19,013 bases of DNA. Origin: Clostridium sp. CAG:389 (lineage in GTDB: Bacteria; Bacillota; Clostridia; TANB77; CAG-508). This document shows, piece by piece, positions 6,764 through 14,415 of the stretch. The notes under the pieces are model-generated. The model was not told the origin of the DNA, did not search any database, and saw only the letters and a list, made by a program, of their open reading frames with translations. The stretch covers positions 1-19,013 of the forward strand of contig FR901962.1 in the NCBI GenBank assembly GCA_000438255.1, read 5' to 3'. Every line of letters starts with the position of its first letter. Positions within the stretch are counted from its first letter, which is position 1. The position numbers were made by a program, and so were the translations under genes.

Positions 6764-8123
6764 TTAAAAGCACATTTTCATTGCTTCATTTACATCTTTG
6801 ACCCCTATTATATCTAATTTAAAATTTTCTTTCAAGCTTTTTTTGTTACTTTCTGGAATTATACATTTCTTAAATCCTAATTTTTCCGCTTCTTTTAATC
6901 TTTTTTCAATCATATTGATTCTTCTAACTTCACCTGTAAGCCCAACTTCTCCCATTATAGCAACACCTTTTTCAATCGGCTTATTCTTAAAACTAGATGC
7001 TGTTACCATCAAAATTCCTAAATCAATTGATGGCTCATTTATTTTCAATCCTCCAACAACATTTAAATAAACATCTTGATTTCCTAAGTTTAAACCCGCT
7101 CTTTTTTCCAGAACTGCTATCAATAATGCTAATCTATTGTAATCTATACCATTTGCAGTTCTTTTTGGATACCCAAATATACTTTGTGATGTCAAAGCTT
7201 GTAACTCTACTAGCATTGACCTAGTTCCCTCCATACAAGAAACTATACATGATCCTGGTGGATTATCTTCTCTTTCTGAAATTAATACATCTGATGGATT
7301 TGTTATTTCACACATTCCTTCTCCTCTCATTTCAAACATACCAATTTCATTTGTAGAACCAAATCTGTTTTTTACTCCTCTTAGTATTCTGTATGAAAAA
7401 TATCTTTCACCTTCCAAATATAAAACTGTATCTACCATGTGTTCTAAGACTCTTGGTCCTGCAATATTTCCGTCTTTTGTTACATGTCCTATTATTATTG
7501 TTGTTATATTTCTTGATTTACATACTCTCATTATTTGTGATGTTATTTCTCTTACTTGACTTACACTTCCTGCTGCTGCCGAAATTTCTTCTGAATACAT
7601 TGTTTGTATTGAGTCTATTATTACTAATTTAGGATTTAAATTTATGATATTCTGATTTACAACATCAATATCTGTTTCACCTAAAAATAAAATGTTTTCG
7701 TTGTGAATTCCGCAATCTGTCTGCTCTTAATTTTATTTGTTCTGCTGATTCTTCTCCTGAAACATATAATACTTGTCCTTCTCCTTTTACTTTATCACAT
7801 AATTGTAAAATGAGTGTTGATTTTCCTATTCCTGGTTCTCCTCCTAATAAGATTAGTGAACCTTTGACAAGTCCTCCTCCTAATACTCTGTCTAATTCAT
7901 CAAATCCTGTTGATGTTCTTATTGTTTCTTTTGCTTCATATGAGTCTAGTTTTTGTGGTGTATTATTTGTGTTTTTTTCTGCTTTTAATGTGCTGTTTTT
8001 ATTTTCTACTATTTTTTGCTCAAAAAATGTATTCCAGTTTCCACATGCTGGACATTTTCCTAGCCATTTTCCTGATTCATATCCACATTCATTACATACG
8101 AATACTGTTTTACTCTTTGCCAT
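6764..8123 (-). pseudogene. radA: DNA repair protein RadA (Sms), interrupted by a one-base frameshift
   Basis: RadA is a hexameric helicase that drives branch migration in recombination. The N-terminal part has the zinc finger (C10, C13, C24, C27), Walker A GGEPGIGKST (94-103) and VSGEESAEQIKLRADRL. The frame then breaks: the downstream frame resumes as GIHNENILFLGETD and continues through IDSIQTMYSEE, GSVSQVREI, the RadA signature KNRFGS and the Lon-like C-terminal domain. The minus-strand text TTG C GGA ATT shows one extra base at about 7712. Removing it gives an intact 452-aa protein of normal length. As written, the upstream frame adds 11 foreign residues and stops at 7677. All key motifs survive on both sides, so a sequencing or assembly error or a very recent mutation is more likely than an old pseudogene. 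Confidence 0.93.
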
Positions 8124-8188
8124 CTTTTTTCTTTCACTCCACTTCGCTTAGTTAATTTCTCCTTCAATTTTTCTATCTCTTATACAAC

Positions 8189-8233
8189 AAAAAAAGTATA
8201 ACATATATATTTTGGATATGCTATACTTTTTTT
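8189..8233 (-). terminator. Rho-independent terminator, bidirectional shape
   Basis: AAAAAAAGTATA (8189-8200) pairs with TATACTTTTTTT (8222-8233). After one A/C mismatch the stem continues CATAT/ATATG around a 9-base loop. T tracts flank both sides. It lies 29 nt past the stop of the 103-aa gene and separates it from radA. Confidence 0.85.
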
Positions 8234-8261
8234 ATTTTTTCACTAAAAATTTACATTTGTT

Positions 8262-8573
8262 TTAGTTTTTCTTTCCAAAAGTAACTTCTTGGAATAAAAA
8301 GTTATGTACTTTTTCCCAAGTAATTTCTTGGTGTAAAAATTCATTTATGTCATCTTCAACTTTTTGTTGAGCTGGTGTTAATTCTACTTTAATTTCTTTA
8401 TTCCAATCAATGTCTTGTAGCCAGAATGCTTTGAATTTTTGCCAAAATCCTGTTTTTGCTGGTAATGCTTCGTTTCTTATTGTTCCTGCATTTTCTACAA
8501 CATTATTTTCGTTTATTTCATTTTCAAATGAAATTCCACCGAATACACCTGATTCTTGATTTATATCTGCCAT
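8262..8573 (-). CDS. Small protein with three copies of an aromatic FxxQ[DE][IV]x[WF]xK motif
   Basis: A 103-aa protein I cannot assign to a family. The N-terminal ~40 residues are Asn/Glu-rich and probably flexible. The rest contains the same ten-residue pattern three times: FWLQDIDWNK (50-59), FLHQEITWEK (79-88) and FLFQEVTFGK (92-101), joined by a charged linker (ELTPAQQKVEDDINE). It has no membrane segment, signal peptide or cysteine. It has a perfect-looking AAGGAGG ribosome binding site, its own promoter (8612-8640) and a strong terminator, so it is a real monocistronic gene, possibly well expressed. It may be a small structural or binding protein; the function is unknown. Confidence 0.85.
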   Translation of the reverse strand: MADINQESGVFGGISFENEINENNVVENAGTIRNEALPAKTGFWQKFKAFWLQDIDWNKEIKVELTPAQQKVEDDINEFLHQEITWEKVHNFLFQEVTFGKKN

Positions 8574-8611
8574 CTGCTGTTCCTCCTTTGTATTTTATTC
8601 TCTCTATTAAA

Positions 8612-8640
8612 TTTATACTATAAATAGATTTAAATATCAA
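8612..8640 (-). promoter_or_regulatory. Promoter of the 103-aa protein gene
   Basis: Minus-strand TTGATA (8635-8640), 17-base spacer, TATAAA (8612-8617), about 39 nt before the start codon. Each box matches 5 of 6 consensus positions. Confidence 0.8.
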
Positions 8641-8717
8641 GTTTTTTGTTGTTTTTTTGTATTAAGTTTTCATTACATAAATATTACAATTTTGTTACAT
8701 TTTTCATTTTTATTTTG

Positions 8718-8729
8718 TAACAATTGTTA
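8718..8729. repeat. Perfect 12-base palindrome at the mtaB stop codon
   Basis: TAACAATTGTTA is a perfect palindrome that includes the mtaB TAA stop. The following minus-strand sequence also holds TGTTACA and TGTAACA about 16 bases apart. No T tract follows, so it is not a clear terminator. Confidence 0.4.
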
Positions 8730-10073
8730 TTGCTGTACTATGAAATTTCCTAAAATATGTTCTTGTTCTGCTTTTTCACATCGAACACTTATAACTTGAT
8801 TTTCTAAATTTTTGTTTAATTCGCAATATACCATTATGTAATTTTGTGTATGTCCTTTAAAAATTCCGTCTTTTTCTTCTTCAAATAATACTTCAACATT
8901 TTTTCCGATATAAGACTCATTGTATTCTATTTCATTTTTATCTGACAATTCTATTAATTTTCTGCTTCTTTCTTCTTTTATATCTCCACTAATTTGATTT
9001 GGCATAACTGCTGCTTTTGTTCCTTTTCTTGGTGAATATTTGAATATATGCATTTTATAAAATTTGATTTCTTCTAGAAACTTATATGTTTTGCTGAATT
9101 CTTCATCTGTTTCACCTGGAAATCCAACAATTACATCTGTTGTTAAATTAACATCATCATATGCATTTCTTAACAATCTAACAATTTCTTTAAATTGTTC
9201 TGTTGTATATCTTCTGTTCATTCTTTTAAGTGTTTCATCACATCCACTTTGTAGTGACAAATGAAAATGGTGACATATTTTTTCTAGTTTTTTAAGTCTT
9301 TCAACAAATTCTTCTGTTATAAGAAGTGGTTCTATTGATCCTAATCTTATTCTTTGAATTCCATTTATAGAATTTATTTCTTCTAATAGATCTATTAATT
9401 TATAATTTTGTAATTCTGGATCTTTGCTCATTGAAAAATCTTTTCCATATGATGCTATATGAATTCCTGTTATTACAACTTCTTTTATTCCATTTGATGC
9501 AATTTGTGTAATTTCGGATACTATGCTTTCAGGCTTTCTGCTTCTTACCCTTCCACGTGCATATGGAATTATACAATATGAACAAAATCTATCACATCCA
9601 TCTTGAATTTTGATAACTGCTCTTGTTTTTTCTGTATATGTTACATTTCCAAAGTCAGAAAATTCTTTTGAATACATGACATCTTCCAATTCCACATTAT
9701 CTATATGATTGTTTATATATTCTTCTACATGTCTTACAATTTCAACTTTTTCATTATTTCCTAAAACTAGGTCTATTTCTGAAATTTTTGATAGTTCTTC
9801 TTTTGCAACTTGTGCATAACATCCAACAGCTACTACAATTGTATTTGGATTTTTTTCTTTCATCCTTCTTAACATTTGTCTTGATTTTCTATCTGACATA
9901 TTTGTTACTGTACATGTATTTATTATGCAGATGTCTGGTTTAATTTCTTCATTTTCTGGTGTTTCTTCTTCTATTATTTGATATCCTTTTTCTAAGAATT
10001 TTTGTGCCATTGCATTTGTTTCATATTGATTTACTTTACAGCCCAAGGTTATGAATTTTACTACTTTACTCAT
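8727..10073 (-). CDS. mtaB: tRNA (t6A37) methylthiotransferase MtaB
   Basis: A 448-aa radical-SAM enzyme that converts N6-threonylcarbamoyladenosine at position 37 of ANN-reading tRNAs to its 2-methylthio form. The N-terminal methylthiotransferase domain has the three cluster cysteines C12 (LGCKVNQ), C54 (NTCTVT) and C85 (VGCYAQ). The radical-SAM triad CxxxCxxC is C160, C164, C167 in GCDRFCSYCIIPYARG. RIRLGSIEP, LSLQSGCDETLKRMNRRY and DVIVGFPGETDEEF follow, and a TRAM-like RNA-binding C terminus ends the protein. The LGCKVNQYET start and GCD.FCSYC context favour MtaB over MiaB or RimO. It is 97 nt downstream of mreB, from which it is separated by a duplicated 16-base sequence. Its substrate modification is made by TsaE and TsaB, encoded at 11363-12969. 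Confidence 0.96.
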   Translation of the reverse strand: MSKVVKFITLGCKVNQYETNAMAQKFLEKGYQIIEEETPENEEIKPDICIINTCTVTNMSDRKSRQMLRRMKEKNPNTIVVAVGCYAQVAKEELSKISEIDLVLGNNEKVEIVRHVEEYINNHIDNVELEDVMYSKEFSDFGNVTYTEKTRAVIKIQDGCDRFCSYCIIPYARGRVRSRKPESIVSEITQIASNGIKEVVITGIHIASYGKDFSMSKDPELQNYKLIDLLEEINSINGIQRIRLGSIEPLLITEEFVERLKKLEKICHHFHLSLQSGCDETLKRMNRRYTTEQFKEIVRLLRNAYDDVNLTTDVIVGFPGETDEEFSKTYKFLEEIKFYKMHIFKYSPRKGTKAAVMPNQISGDIKEERSRKLIELSDKNEIEYNESYIGKNVEVLFEEEKDGIFKGHTQNYIMVYCELNKNLENQVISVRCEKAEQEHILGNFIVQQ

Positions 10074-10100
10074 TTTATTTTTCCTCTCATTTTTTAATCC

Positions 10101-10162
10101 ATTAAAAAACGTTCCTGTTGGTTTTTAAATTTTCAACCAATTAAAGAACGTTCCTGTTGGTT
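10101..10162. repeat. Two direct repeats in the mreB-mtaB spacer
   Basis: ATTAAA(A/G)AACGTTCCTGTTGGTT occurs at 10101-10123 and 10140-10162, 22 of 23 identical, 39 bases apart. The identical minus-strand core is AACCAACAGGAACGTT. Short TTGGTT/AACCAA arms inside and between the copies allow several alternative hairpins. Only two copies are present. They fill the space between mreB stop and the mtaB ribosome binding site and may be a regulatory or processing element. Confidence 0.75.
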
Positions 10163-10170
10163 CACATTTT

Positions 10171-11178
10171 TTATTTTGATTTTCCATCTAATGAATCTAA
10201 GTTGTCTAATGCTTTTCCAGTTCCTAACGCTACACATGATATTGAATCTTGTGCTATCATTACATTTATTCCTGTTTTTTCTTGTAGCAATTTATCTAAT
10301 CCGTCTATTAAACACCCTCCGCCTGTCATATATATTCCTTTGTCACTGATGTCTGCTGCTAGTTCTGGTGGTGTTTTTTCTAATACACTGTGAACTGCAT
10401 CTACTATCATCATCGCTGGTTCTATTAATGCTTCTAGCATTTCACTTGAATGGATTGTTGCTGTTTTTGGTAATCCTGTTGTTAAATCTCTTCCTCTAAT
10501 ATCCATTTCTGCATCTTGTATTTTTGGATATACACATCCTACATTGATTTTTAAGTCTTCTGCTGTTCTTTCTCCTATTGCTATATTATGTTTTTTCTTA
10601 ATATATTTTATTATATATTCATCAAACTTGTCTCCTGCAACTTTTAATGATGTGCTTACTACTGAGCCTCCCAAAGATATTACTGCTATATCTGTTGTTC
10701 CTCCACCAATATCTACTACCATATTTCCACATGGTTTTGATATGTCTATTCCTGCTCCTATTGCTGCTGCTATTGGTTCTTCTATTAGATATACTTTTCT
10801 TGCTCCTGCTTGTATTGCTGCGTCTATTACTGCTTTTTTCTCAACTTCTGTTACTTGTGATGGTATACATATCATTATTCTTGGTGCAAATATTGATTTT
10901 CCACATACTTTTCCAATAAAGTGTTTTAACATTTTTTCTGTTACTGTGTAGTCTGATATTACACCATCTCTTAATGGTCTTGTTGCTGTAATGTTTCCTG
11001 GTGTTCTTCCTATCATTCTTCTTGCTTCTCCACCTACTGCTAGTACGTCTCCTGTGTTTCTATCTACTGCTACTACTGATGGTTCTCTTAATACTATTCC
11101 TTTTCCTTTTATATATACTATGACTGTTGCTGTTCCTAAATCTATTCCTACATCTTGTCCAAATCCGAATTTTAACAT
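10171..11178 (-). CDS. mreB: Rod-shape actin homologue MreB/Mbl
   Basis: A 335-aa bacterial actin that forms membrane-bound filaments guiding lateral wall synthesis in rod cells. It carries the phosphate-1 motif VGIDLGTATVIVYIKGKGIV, the APRIMICIPSQVTEVE segment, phosphate-2 VVDIGGGTTDIAVISLGG, the adenosine loop TGGGCLIDGLD and the typical AVHSVLEKTPPELAADI helix. It is not followed by mreC and mreD, so it is a stand-alone paralogue of the Mbl or MreBH kind at least as plausibly as MreB itself; the symbol is the family name. AAGGGA precedes the ATG. It has a near-consensus promoter (11234-11262), divergent from tsaE, and mtaB lies downstream in the same direction. Confidence 0.95.
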   Translation of the reverse strand: MLKFGFGQDVGIDLGTATVIVYIKGKGIVLREPSVVAVDRNTGDVLAVGGEARRMIGRTPGNITATRPLRDGVISDYTVTEKMLKHFIGKVCGKSIFAPRIMICIPSQVTEVEKKAVIDAAIQAGARKVYLIEEPIAAAIGAGIDISKPCGNMVVDIGGGTTDIAVISLGGSVVSTSLKVAGDKFDEYIIKYIKKKHNIAIGERTAEDLKINVGCVYPKIQDAEMDIRGRDLTTGLPKTATIHSSEMLEALIEPAMMIVDAVHSVLEKTPPELAADISDKGIYMTGGGCLIDGLDKLLQEKTGINVMIAQDSISCVALGTGKALDNLDSLDGKSK

Positions 11179-11233
11179 GTAACTTCTTCCCTTCTTTTTT
11201 TATTTGTTTCACTTTTGTTACATTTTCGTTACG

Positions 11234-11262
11234 ATTATATTACAATTTATAAATTTTATCAA
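11234..11262 (-). promoter_or_regulatory. mreB promoter
   Basis: Minus-strand TTGATA (11257-11262), exactly 17 bases, TATAAT (11234-11239). It gives a leader of roughly 50 nt. Its -35 box is nine bases from the -35 box of the divergent tsaE promoter. Confidence 0.88.
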
Positions 11263-11271
11263 TACATTTCA

Positions 11272-11300
11272 TTGAATTTTTTATTTTTTTATATTATAAT
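11272..11300 (+). promoter_or_regulatory. tsaE-tsaB promoter
   Basis: TTGAAT (11272-11277), 17-base spacer, TATAAT (11295-11300), about 62 nt before the tsaE start. It is back to back with the mreB promoter. Confidence 0.8.
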
Positions 11301-11362
11301 AATTACAATTTATAATTTATATAATTTTATTAAAAAACAACTAACAGAAAAAGGAGATTGAG

Positions 11363-11833
11363 ATGCAAAGTTATATATATAATTCAAAGTCTGAGAATGA
11401 TACAAAAAAAATAGCATTCAAAATGGCTTCAATGCTTAAAAAAGGCGATTTGATAGTACTTTGTGGGGACTTAGGTTCTGGAAAAACAAAATTTACAGAG
11501 GGTTTTTTAACATATTTTGGATTAGAAGATGAGATTTCAAGTCCTACATTTACTATTGTTAATGAATATAAAAAAGATAATATCAATATTTATCATTTTG
11601 ATGTTTATAGATTAGAAGATTCTTCTGAATTTTATGCTATTGGAGGAGACGAATATTTTGAAAATGGCATTTGTTTAGTTGAATGGGGTGAGTTAATTCA
11701 AGATGCTCTTCCAAATGAATATATCAAAATTAATTTTTCTAGGGATGAATCATATGAAAATGAAAGAGTTTTGAATATTCAATCTATTGGTAAAAAATAT
11801 GATAATATTATTGAAAGTTTGAAAGGAGAATAA
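11363..11833 (+). CDS. tsaE: tRNA t6A37 biosynthesis ATPase TsaE
   Basis: A 156-aa P-loop ATPase that powers the TsaB-TsaD complex transferring threonylcarbamoyl to A37 of tRNA. Walker A is GDLGSGKT (35-42). The family's SPTFTIVNEY (60-69), HFDVYRLED and LVEWGE motifs follow in the right order. Length is typical. AAGGAG lies 7 nt before the ATG. It is the first gene of the only plus-strand operon and ends 2 nt before the start of the tsaB-rimI fusion, whose ribosome binding site sits inside the end of tsaE. The tsaC and tsaD genes of the pathway are not in the window. Confidence 0.97.
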   Translation: MQSYIYNSKSENDTKKIAFKMASMLKKGDLIVLCGDLGSGKTKFTEGFLTYFGLEDEISSPTFTIVNEYKKDNINIYHFDVYRLEDSSEFYAIGGDEYFENGICLVEWGELIQDALPNEYIKINFSRDESYENERVLNIQSIGKKYDNIIESLKGE

Positions 11834-11835
11834 TT

Positions 11836-12969
11836 TTGAAAGTTTTAGCTATTGATACTTCTAGTAAATTGTGCAGTGTTGCAATTTTAGAAGATACAAA
11901 TTTGATAAAAAAATTAGAATTAGATAATGGTTTAACACATTCTGAAACATTGATGCCTCTAATTCAACAATTATTAAAAGAATGTGATTTAACTTTAAAT
12001 AACATTGATTTATTAGTTTCTGACATTGGTCCTGGTTCTTTTACAGGTATAAGAATCGGTATTGCTTCTTGTAAGGCTTTTTCAGATAGCTTGAATATTC
12101 CTTGTGTTGGCATTTCTAGCCTTGAAGTTTTAGCTTATAATATCAAAAATGATGGAATTATTTGTAGTACTATTGATTGTAAAAATGATAATTGCTATTT
12201 TGCTTTATATGAGCTAAAAAATGGTCTTTACAATGTCTTGCAAGAACCTTGTGCTATGCCTGTTGATGATGTTTTAAATTTATTAGGAACTCAATATTCT
12301 AGCAATTCTATTTCTTTTGTTGGTGATGGAATTTCTAATGAAAAATTGTGTAATTTCTATACTAATAATGCTGATTTAAACAATTTTGAAAAAGTTCCTT
12401 GTTCTTACTTAAATATTGAAAATTTAGGTATTGCAGGTTATAAAAAATTTGCTAATCAAAATAAAGTTGGTGAAGATATATTGCCATTATATTTAAAAAA
12501 GCCTCAGGCTCAAATTCAATTAGAAAAAAAATTAAATAAAATTAGTAAAATGTCTATTGAAGATTTAGAAAGTATTAAAAATGTTTTAGATTCTGATTTT
12601 GATAATTTTTGGAGTTATGATGTTTTAAAAGATGAATTAGAATGTGAGAATTCATATGTTGTTGTTGCAAAAAATGATGAAAATCAAATTATTGGTTTTG
12701 CTTGTTTAAAGGTTATTTTAGATGAAGCTGATATTATGAATATCGTTGTTAGAAAGCCTTTTAGGCATAATGGAATTGGCTCTATTCTTTTAGATAATTT
12801 AATTTCATATTCTAAAAATTTAAATTTAAAGAGTGTTACTTTGGAGGTTAATGAAAATAATCTTTCAGCTATTCATCTATATGATAAATTTTCTTTTGAT
12901 AATTTAGGTATTAGAAAGAAATATTATAATGGAGAAAGTGATGCTATTATAATGAGTAAACAACTATAA
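11836..12969 (+). CDS. tsaB: TsaB-RimI fusion: t6A synthesis subunit plus N-acetyltransferase
   Basis: A 377-aa two-domain protein. Residues 1-~230 are TsaB, the non-catalytic partner of TsaD in t6A synthesis: MKVLAIDTSSKLCSVAI, HSETLMPLI and the signature SDIGPGSFTGIRIGIA (62-77). From ~235 to the end is a GNAT acetyltransferase of the RimI type: ADIMNIVVRKPFRHNGIGSILL with the acetyl-CoA loop R310-x-x-G-I-G and LEVNENNLSAIHLYDKFSF. RimI normally acetylates the N-terminal Ala of ribosomal protein bS18. In other genomes tsaB and rimI are adjacent genes; here they form one open frame without a stop. The start is TTG at 11836 (the next residues are the family's KVLAIDTS), with AAAGGAG 7 nt upstream in tsaE. 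The last codons lie in the terminator stem at 12958-12989. Confidence 0.95.
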   Translation: MKVLAIDTSSKLCSVAILEDTNLIKKLELDNGLTHSETLMPLIQQLLKECDLTLNNIDLLVSDIGPGSFTGIRIGIASCKAFSDSLNIPCVGISSLEVLAYNIKNDGIICSTIDCKNDNCYFALYELKNGLYNVLQEPCAMPVDDVLNLLGTQYSSNSISFVGDGISNEKLCNFYTNNADLNNFEKVPCSYLNIENLGIAGYKKFANQNKVGEDILPLYLKKPQAQIQLEKKLNKISKMSIEDLESIKNVLDSDFDNFWSYDVLKDELECENSYVVVAKNDENQIIGFACLKVILDEADIMNIVVRKPFRHNGIGSILLDNLISYSKNLNLKSVTLEVNENNLSAIHLYDKFSFDNLGIRKKYYNGESDAIIMSKQL

Positions 12970-12989
12970 TAATTATATTATAGTTGTTT
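12958..12989. terminator. Bidirectional terminator shared by two convergent genes
   Basis: AAACAACTATAAT (12958-12970) and ATTATAGTTGTTT (12977-12989) form a 13-bp perfect stem with a 6-base loop, T-rich on both sides. It contains the last three codons and stop of tsaB-rimI (plus) and of the HAD gene (minus). Because the arms are complementary, both proteins end in the same Lys-Gln-Leu-stop. Confidence 0.9.
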
Positions 12990-13559
12990 TATATATTCAT
13001 AAATTTCTTTCCAATTTTTCTTATTTATTATGTCTTGATGTTTGTCTGTATAGTTTGTTATTCTTATTGTTATAATATTTTCATTTGAAACTTCCATGCA
13101 ATTTGATAATTTATCATCAATAAATAAATCAACCCCTTGTTCTTTACATACCTTTGCTTTATCTCTTGCATTAACAATTAGTTTATCATATTCTATATTG
13201 TTCTTATTAAGCCATGTTTCACTTAATTCATATGGATCATTGTGAAATTCACTATCTCTTGCTGTTACAATATATATTTTATGACCATCTTCTCTCAATT
13301 TTTTTATTACTTCTACAACATCTTCTCTTGGTTTTGCTGTTTTTGTTATATTTTCTTGGATATTTCTAAAAAAGTATAAAAGTTCATCATAATTTAAATT
13401 ATATCTTTCCCTGAAACTACTTCCATTATTATTTTTATCCCAAACTATTTTTTCTTCATTAACATCTTTGTTTAAACTTTGAGCATATTTTAATGCTTCT
13501 TCTCCTACTTTATCTCTTATATCAGTTAAAGTATCATCAATATCTATTCCTATTATCAT
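12978..13559 (-). CDS. HAD-superfamily phosphatase, 5'-nucleotidase-like (YqfW/NT5C type)
   Basis: A 193-aa small HAD hydrolase. The nucleophile motif D6-I-D8-D9-T-L-T is at the N terminus, motif II is IVTARD (T99), the lysine motif lies in NARDKAKV, and the Mg-binding motif is FIDD (146-149). The layout of a long helical cap after DIDDTLTD and the closing FIDDKLSNC..V fits deoxyribonucleotidase-like HADs of the NT5C/YqfW kind. The exact substrate cannot be told. GGAG precedes the ATG. It is 52 nt downstream of ylmH and probably the last gene of the dxs transcript. Its 3' end lies in the shared terminator at 12958-12989. Confidence 0.88.
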   Translation of the reverse strand: MIIGIDIDDTLTDIRDKVGEEALKYAQSLNKDVNEEKIVWDKNNNGSSFRERYNLNYDELLYFFRNIQENITKTAKPREDVVEVIKKLREDGHKIYIVTARDSEFHNDPYELSETWLNKNNIEYDKLIVNARDKAKVCKEQGVDLFIDDKLSNCMEVSNENIITIRITNYTDKHQDIINKKNWKEIYEYIKQL

Positions 13560-13611
13560 TTTAAATTCTCCTATTTTTATTTAAATTATATATCCTGAAA
13601 AGGATAAAATT

Positions 13612-14415
13612 TTATACATATTTTTCAATTTTTACAACAGTTCTACCGCTTCTAGTATTTCCGCCAAACTCCTTAACAACAAATCTTCCTTTGCCTCTGA
13701 TAGTAATAACATCTCCTACTTTAACTTGTTTAGAAGCTTTTGTTTCATTTTGACCATTAATAAAAACTCTTTCACTATCTATAATTTGTACAGCTTTGCT
13801 TCTAGAAGTTCTTGCTAAATCTGAAACAAAATTATCAAGTCTTAATGATGGAACAATTATATTTAGTTCTTCTACTTTAATTTCTTGTTCTTTTAATTCT
13901 TGCAATTCTACAATCTCAATTTTAGCATTTTCAAATCTTGTTAATGTTCCTAATTCTTGTCTCAATGTCTCAGCAGTTTCTTCTTTTACCAAAATGTCTG
14001 CACCATCATCTGAAACAATTATATCTCCTACTTTTTCTCTTTTCATTCCAAGTTTAACAATTCCACCTAAATAATTTCTATGTGTATATTTTCCTTTTTC
14101 TTCCTCTTCAAGTGAAATTCTTATAACCTTAATTATTTTTGAATAATTTTTTTCTACCATTTTCATATTGTATTTTTCAGGATATATTATAAGTACATTT
14201 CTTTCAGCATTTTCAAAACCTCCATATAAAACATAATTTTCAAATTCATTTTTTTTCATGAAAGATTTTACTAATGCAACTTGATACATATCTAAAAAAT
14301 CTGTATATTCTAGTTTTTCTCTTTGTTTTGAGAATTCAATTTTATCTAATACTTGTGCTAATAATATTTTGTCTTCCTGTTTTTTATACTCACTTAAAAT
14401 TTTTTGTTTGTCCAT
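13612..14415 (-). CDS. ylmH: YlmH-type S4-domain RNA-binding protein
   Basis: A 267-aa member of the YlmH family, which binds the large ribosomal subunit carrying stalled peptidyl-tRNA and can assist ribosome quality control in Bacillus (also named RqcP2). The N-terminal domain includes YTDFLDMYQVALVKSFM and the mid-domain THRNYLGGIVKLGMKREKVGDIIV, typical of the family. The C-terminal S4 domain reads LRLDNFVSDLARTSRSKAVQIIDSERVFING. Its start codon directly follows the dxs stop (TAA then ATG), with GAGGAG inside the dxs 3' end, so translation is coupled. In many Bacillota ylmH sits in the sepF-divIVA cell-division region; neither gene is here. Confidence 0.93.
   Translation of the reverse strand: MDKQKILSEYKKQEDKILLAQVLDKIEFSKQREKLEYTDFLDMYQVALVKSFMKKNEFENYVLYGGFENAERNVLIIYPEKYNMKMVEKNYSKIIKVIRISLEEEEKGKYTHRNYLGGIVKLGMKREKVGDIIVSDDGADILVKEETAETLRQELGTLTRFENAKIEIVELQELKEQEIKVEELNIIVPSLRLDNFVSDLARTSRSKAVQIIDSERVFINGQNETKASKQVKVGDVITIRGKGRFVVKEFGGNTRSGRTVVKIEKYV

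Noticed and set aside
7677..7740. Programmed frameshift in radA
   Set aside because: No slippery sequence, internal Shine-Dalgarno site or downstream structure is visible at the break; a simple one-base insertion explains it.
10101..10162. CRISPR-like array
   Set aside because: Only two copies, a 16-base spacer that is AT-only, and no cas genes nearby.
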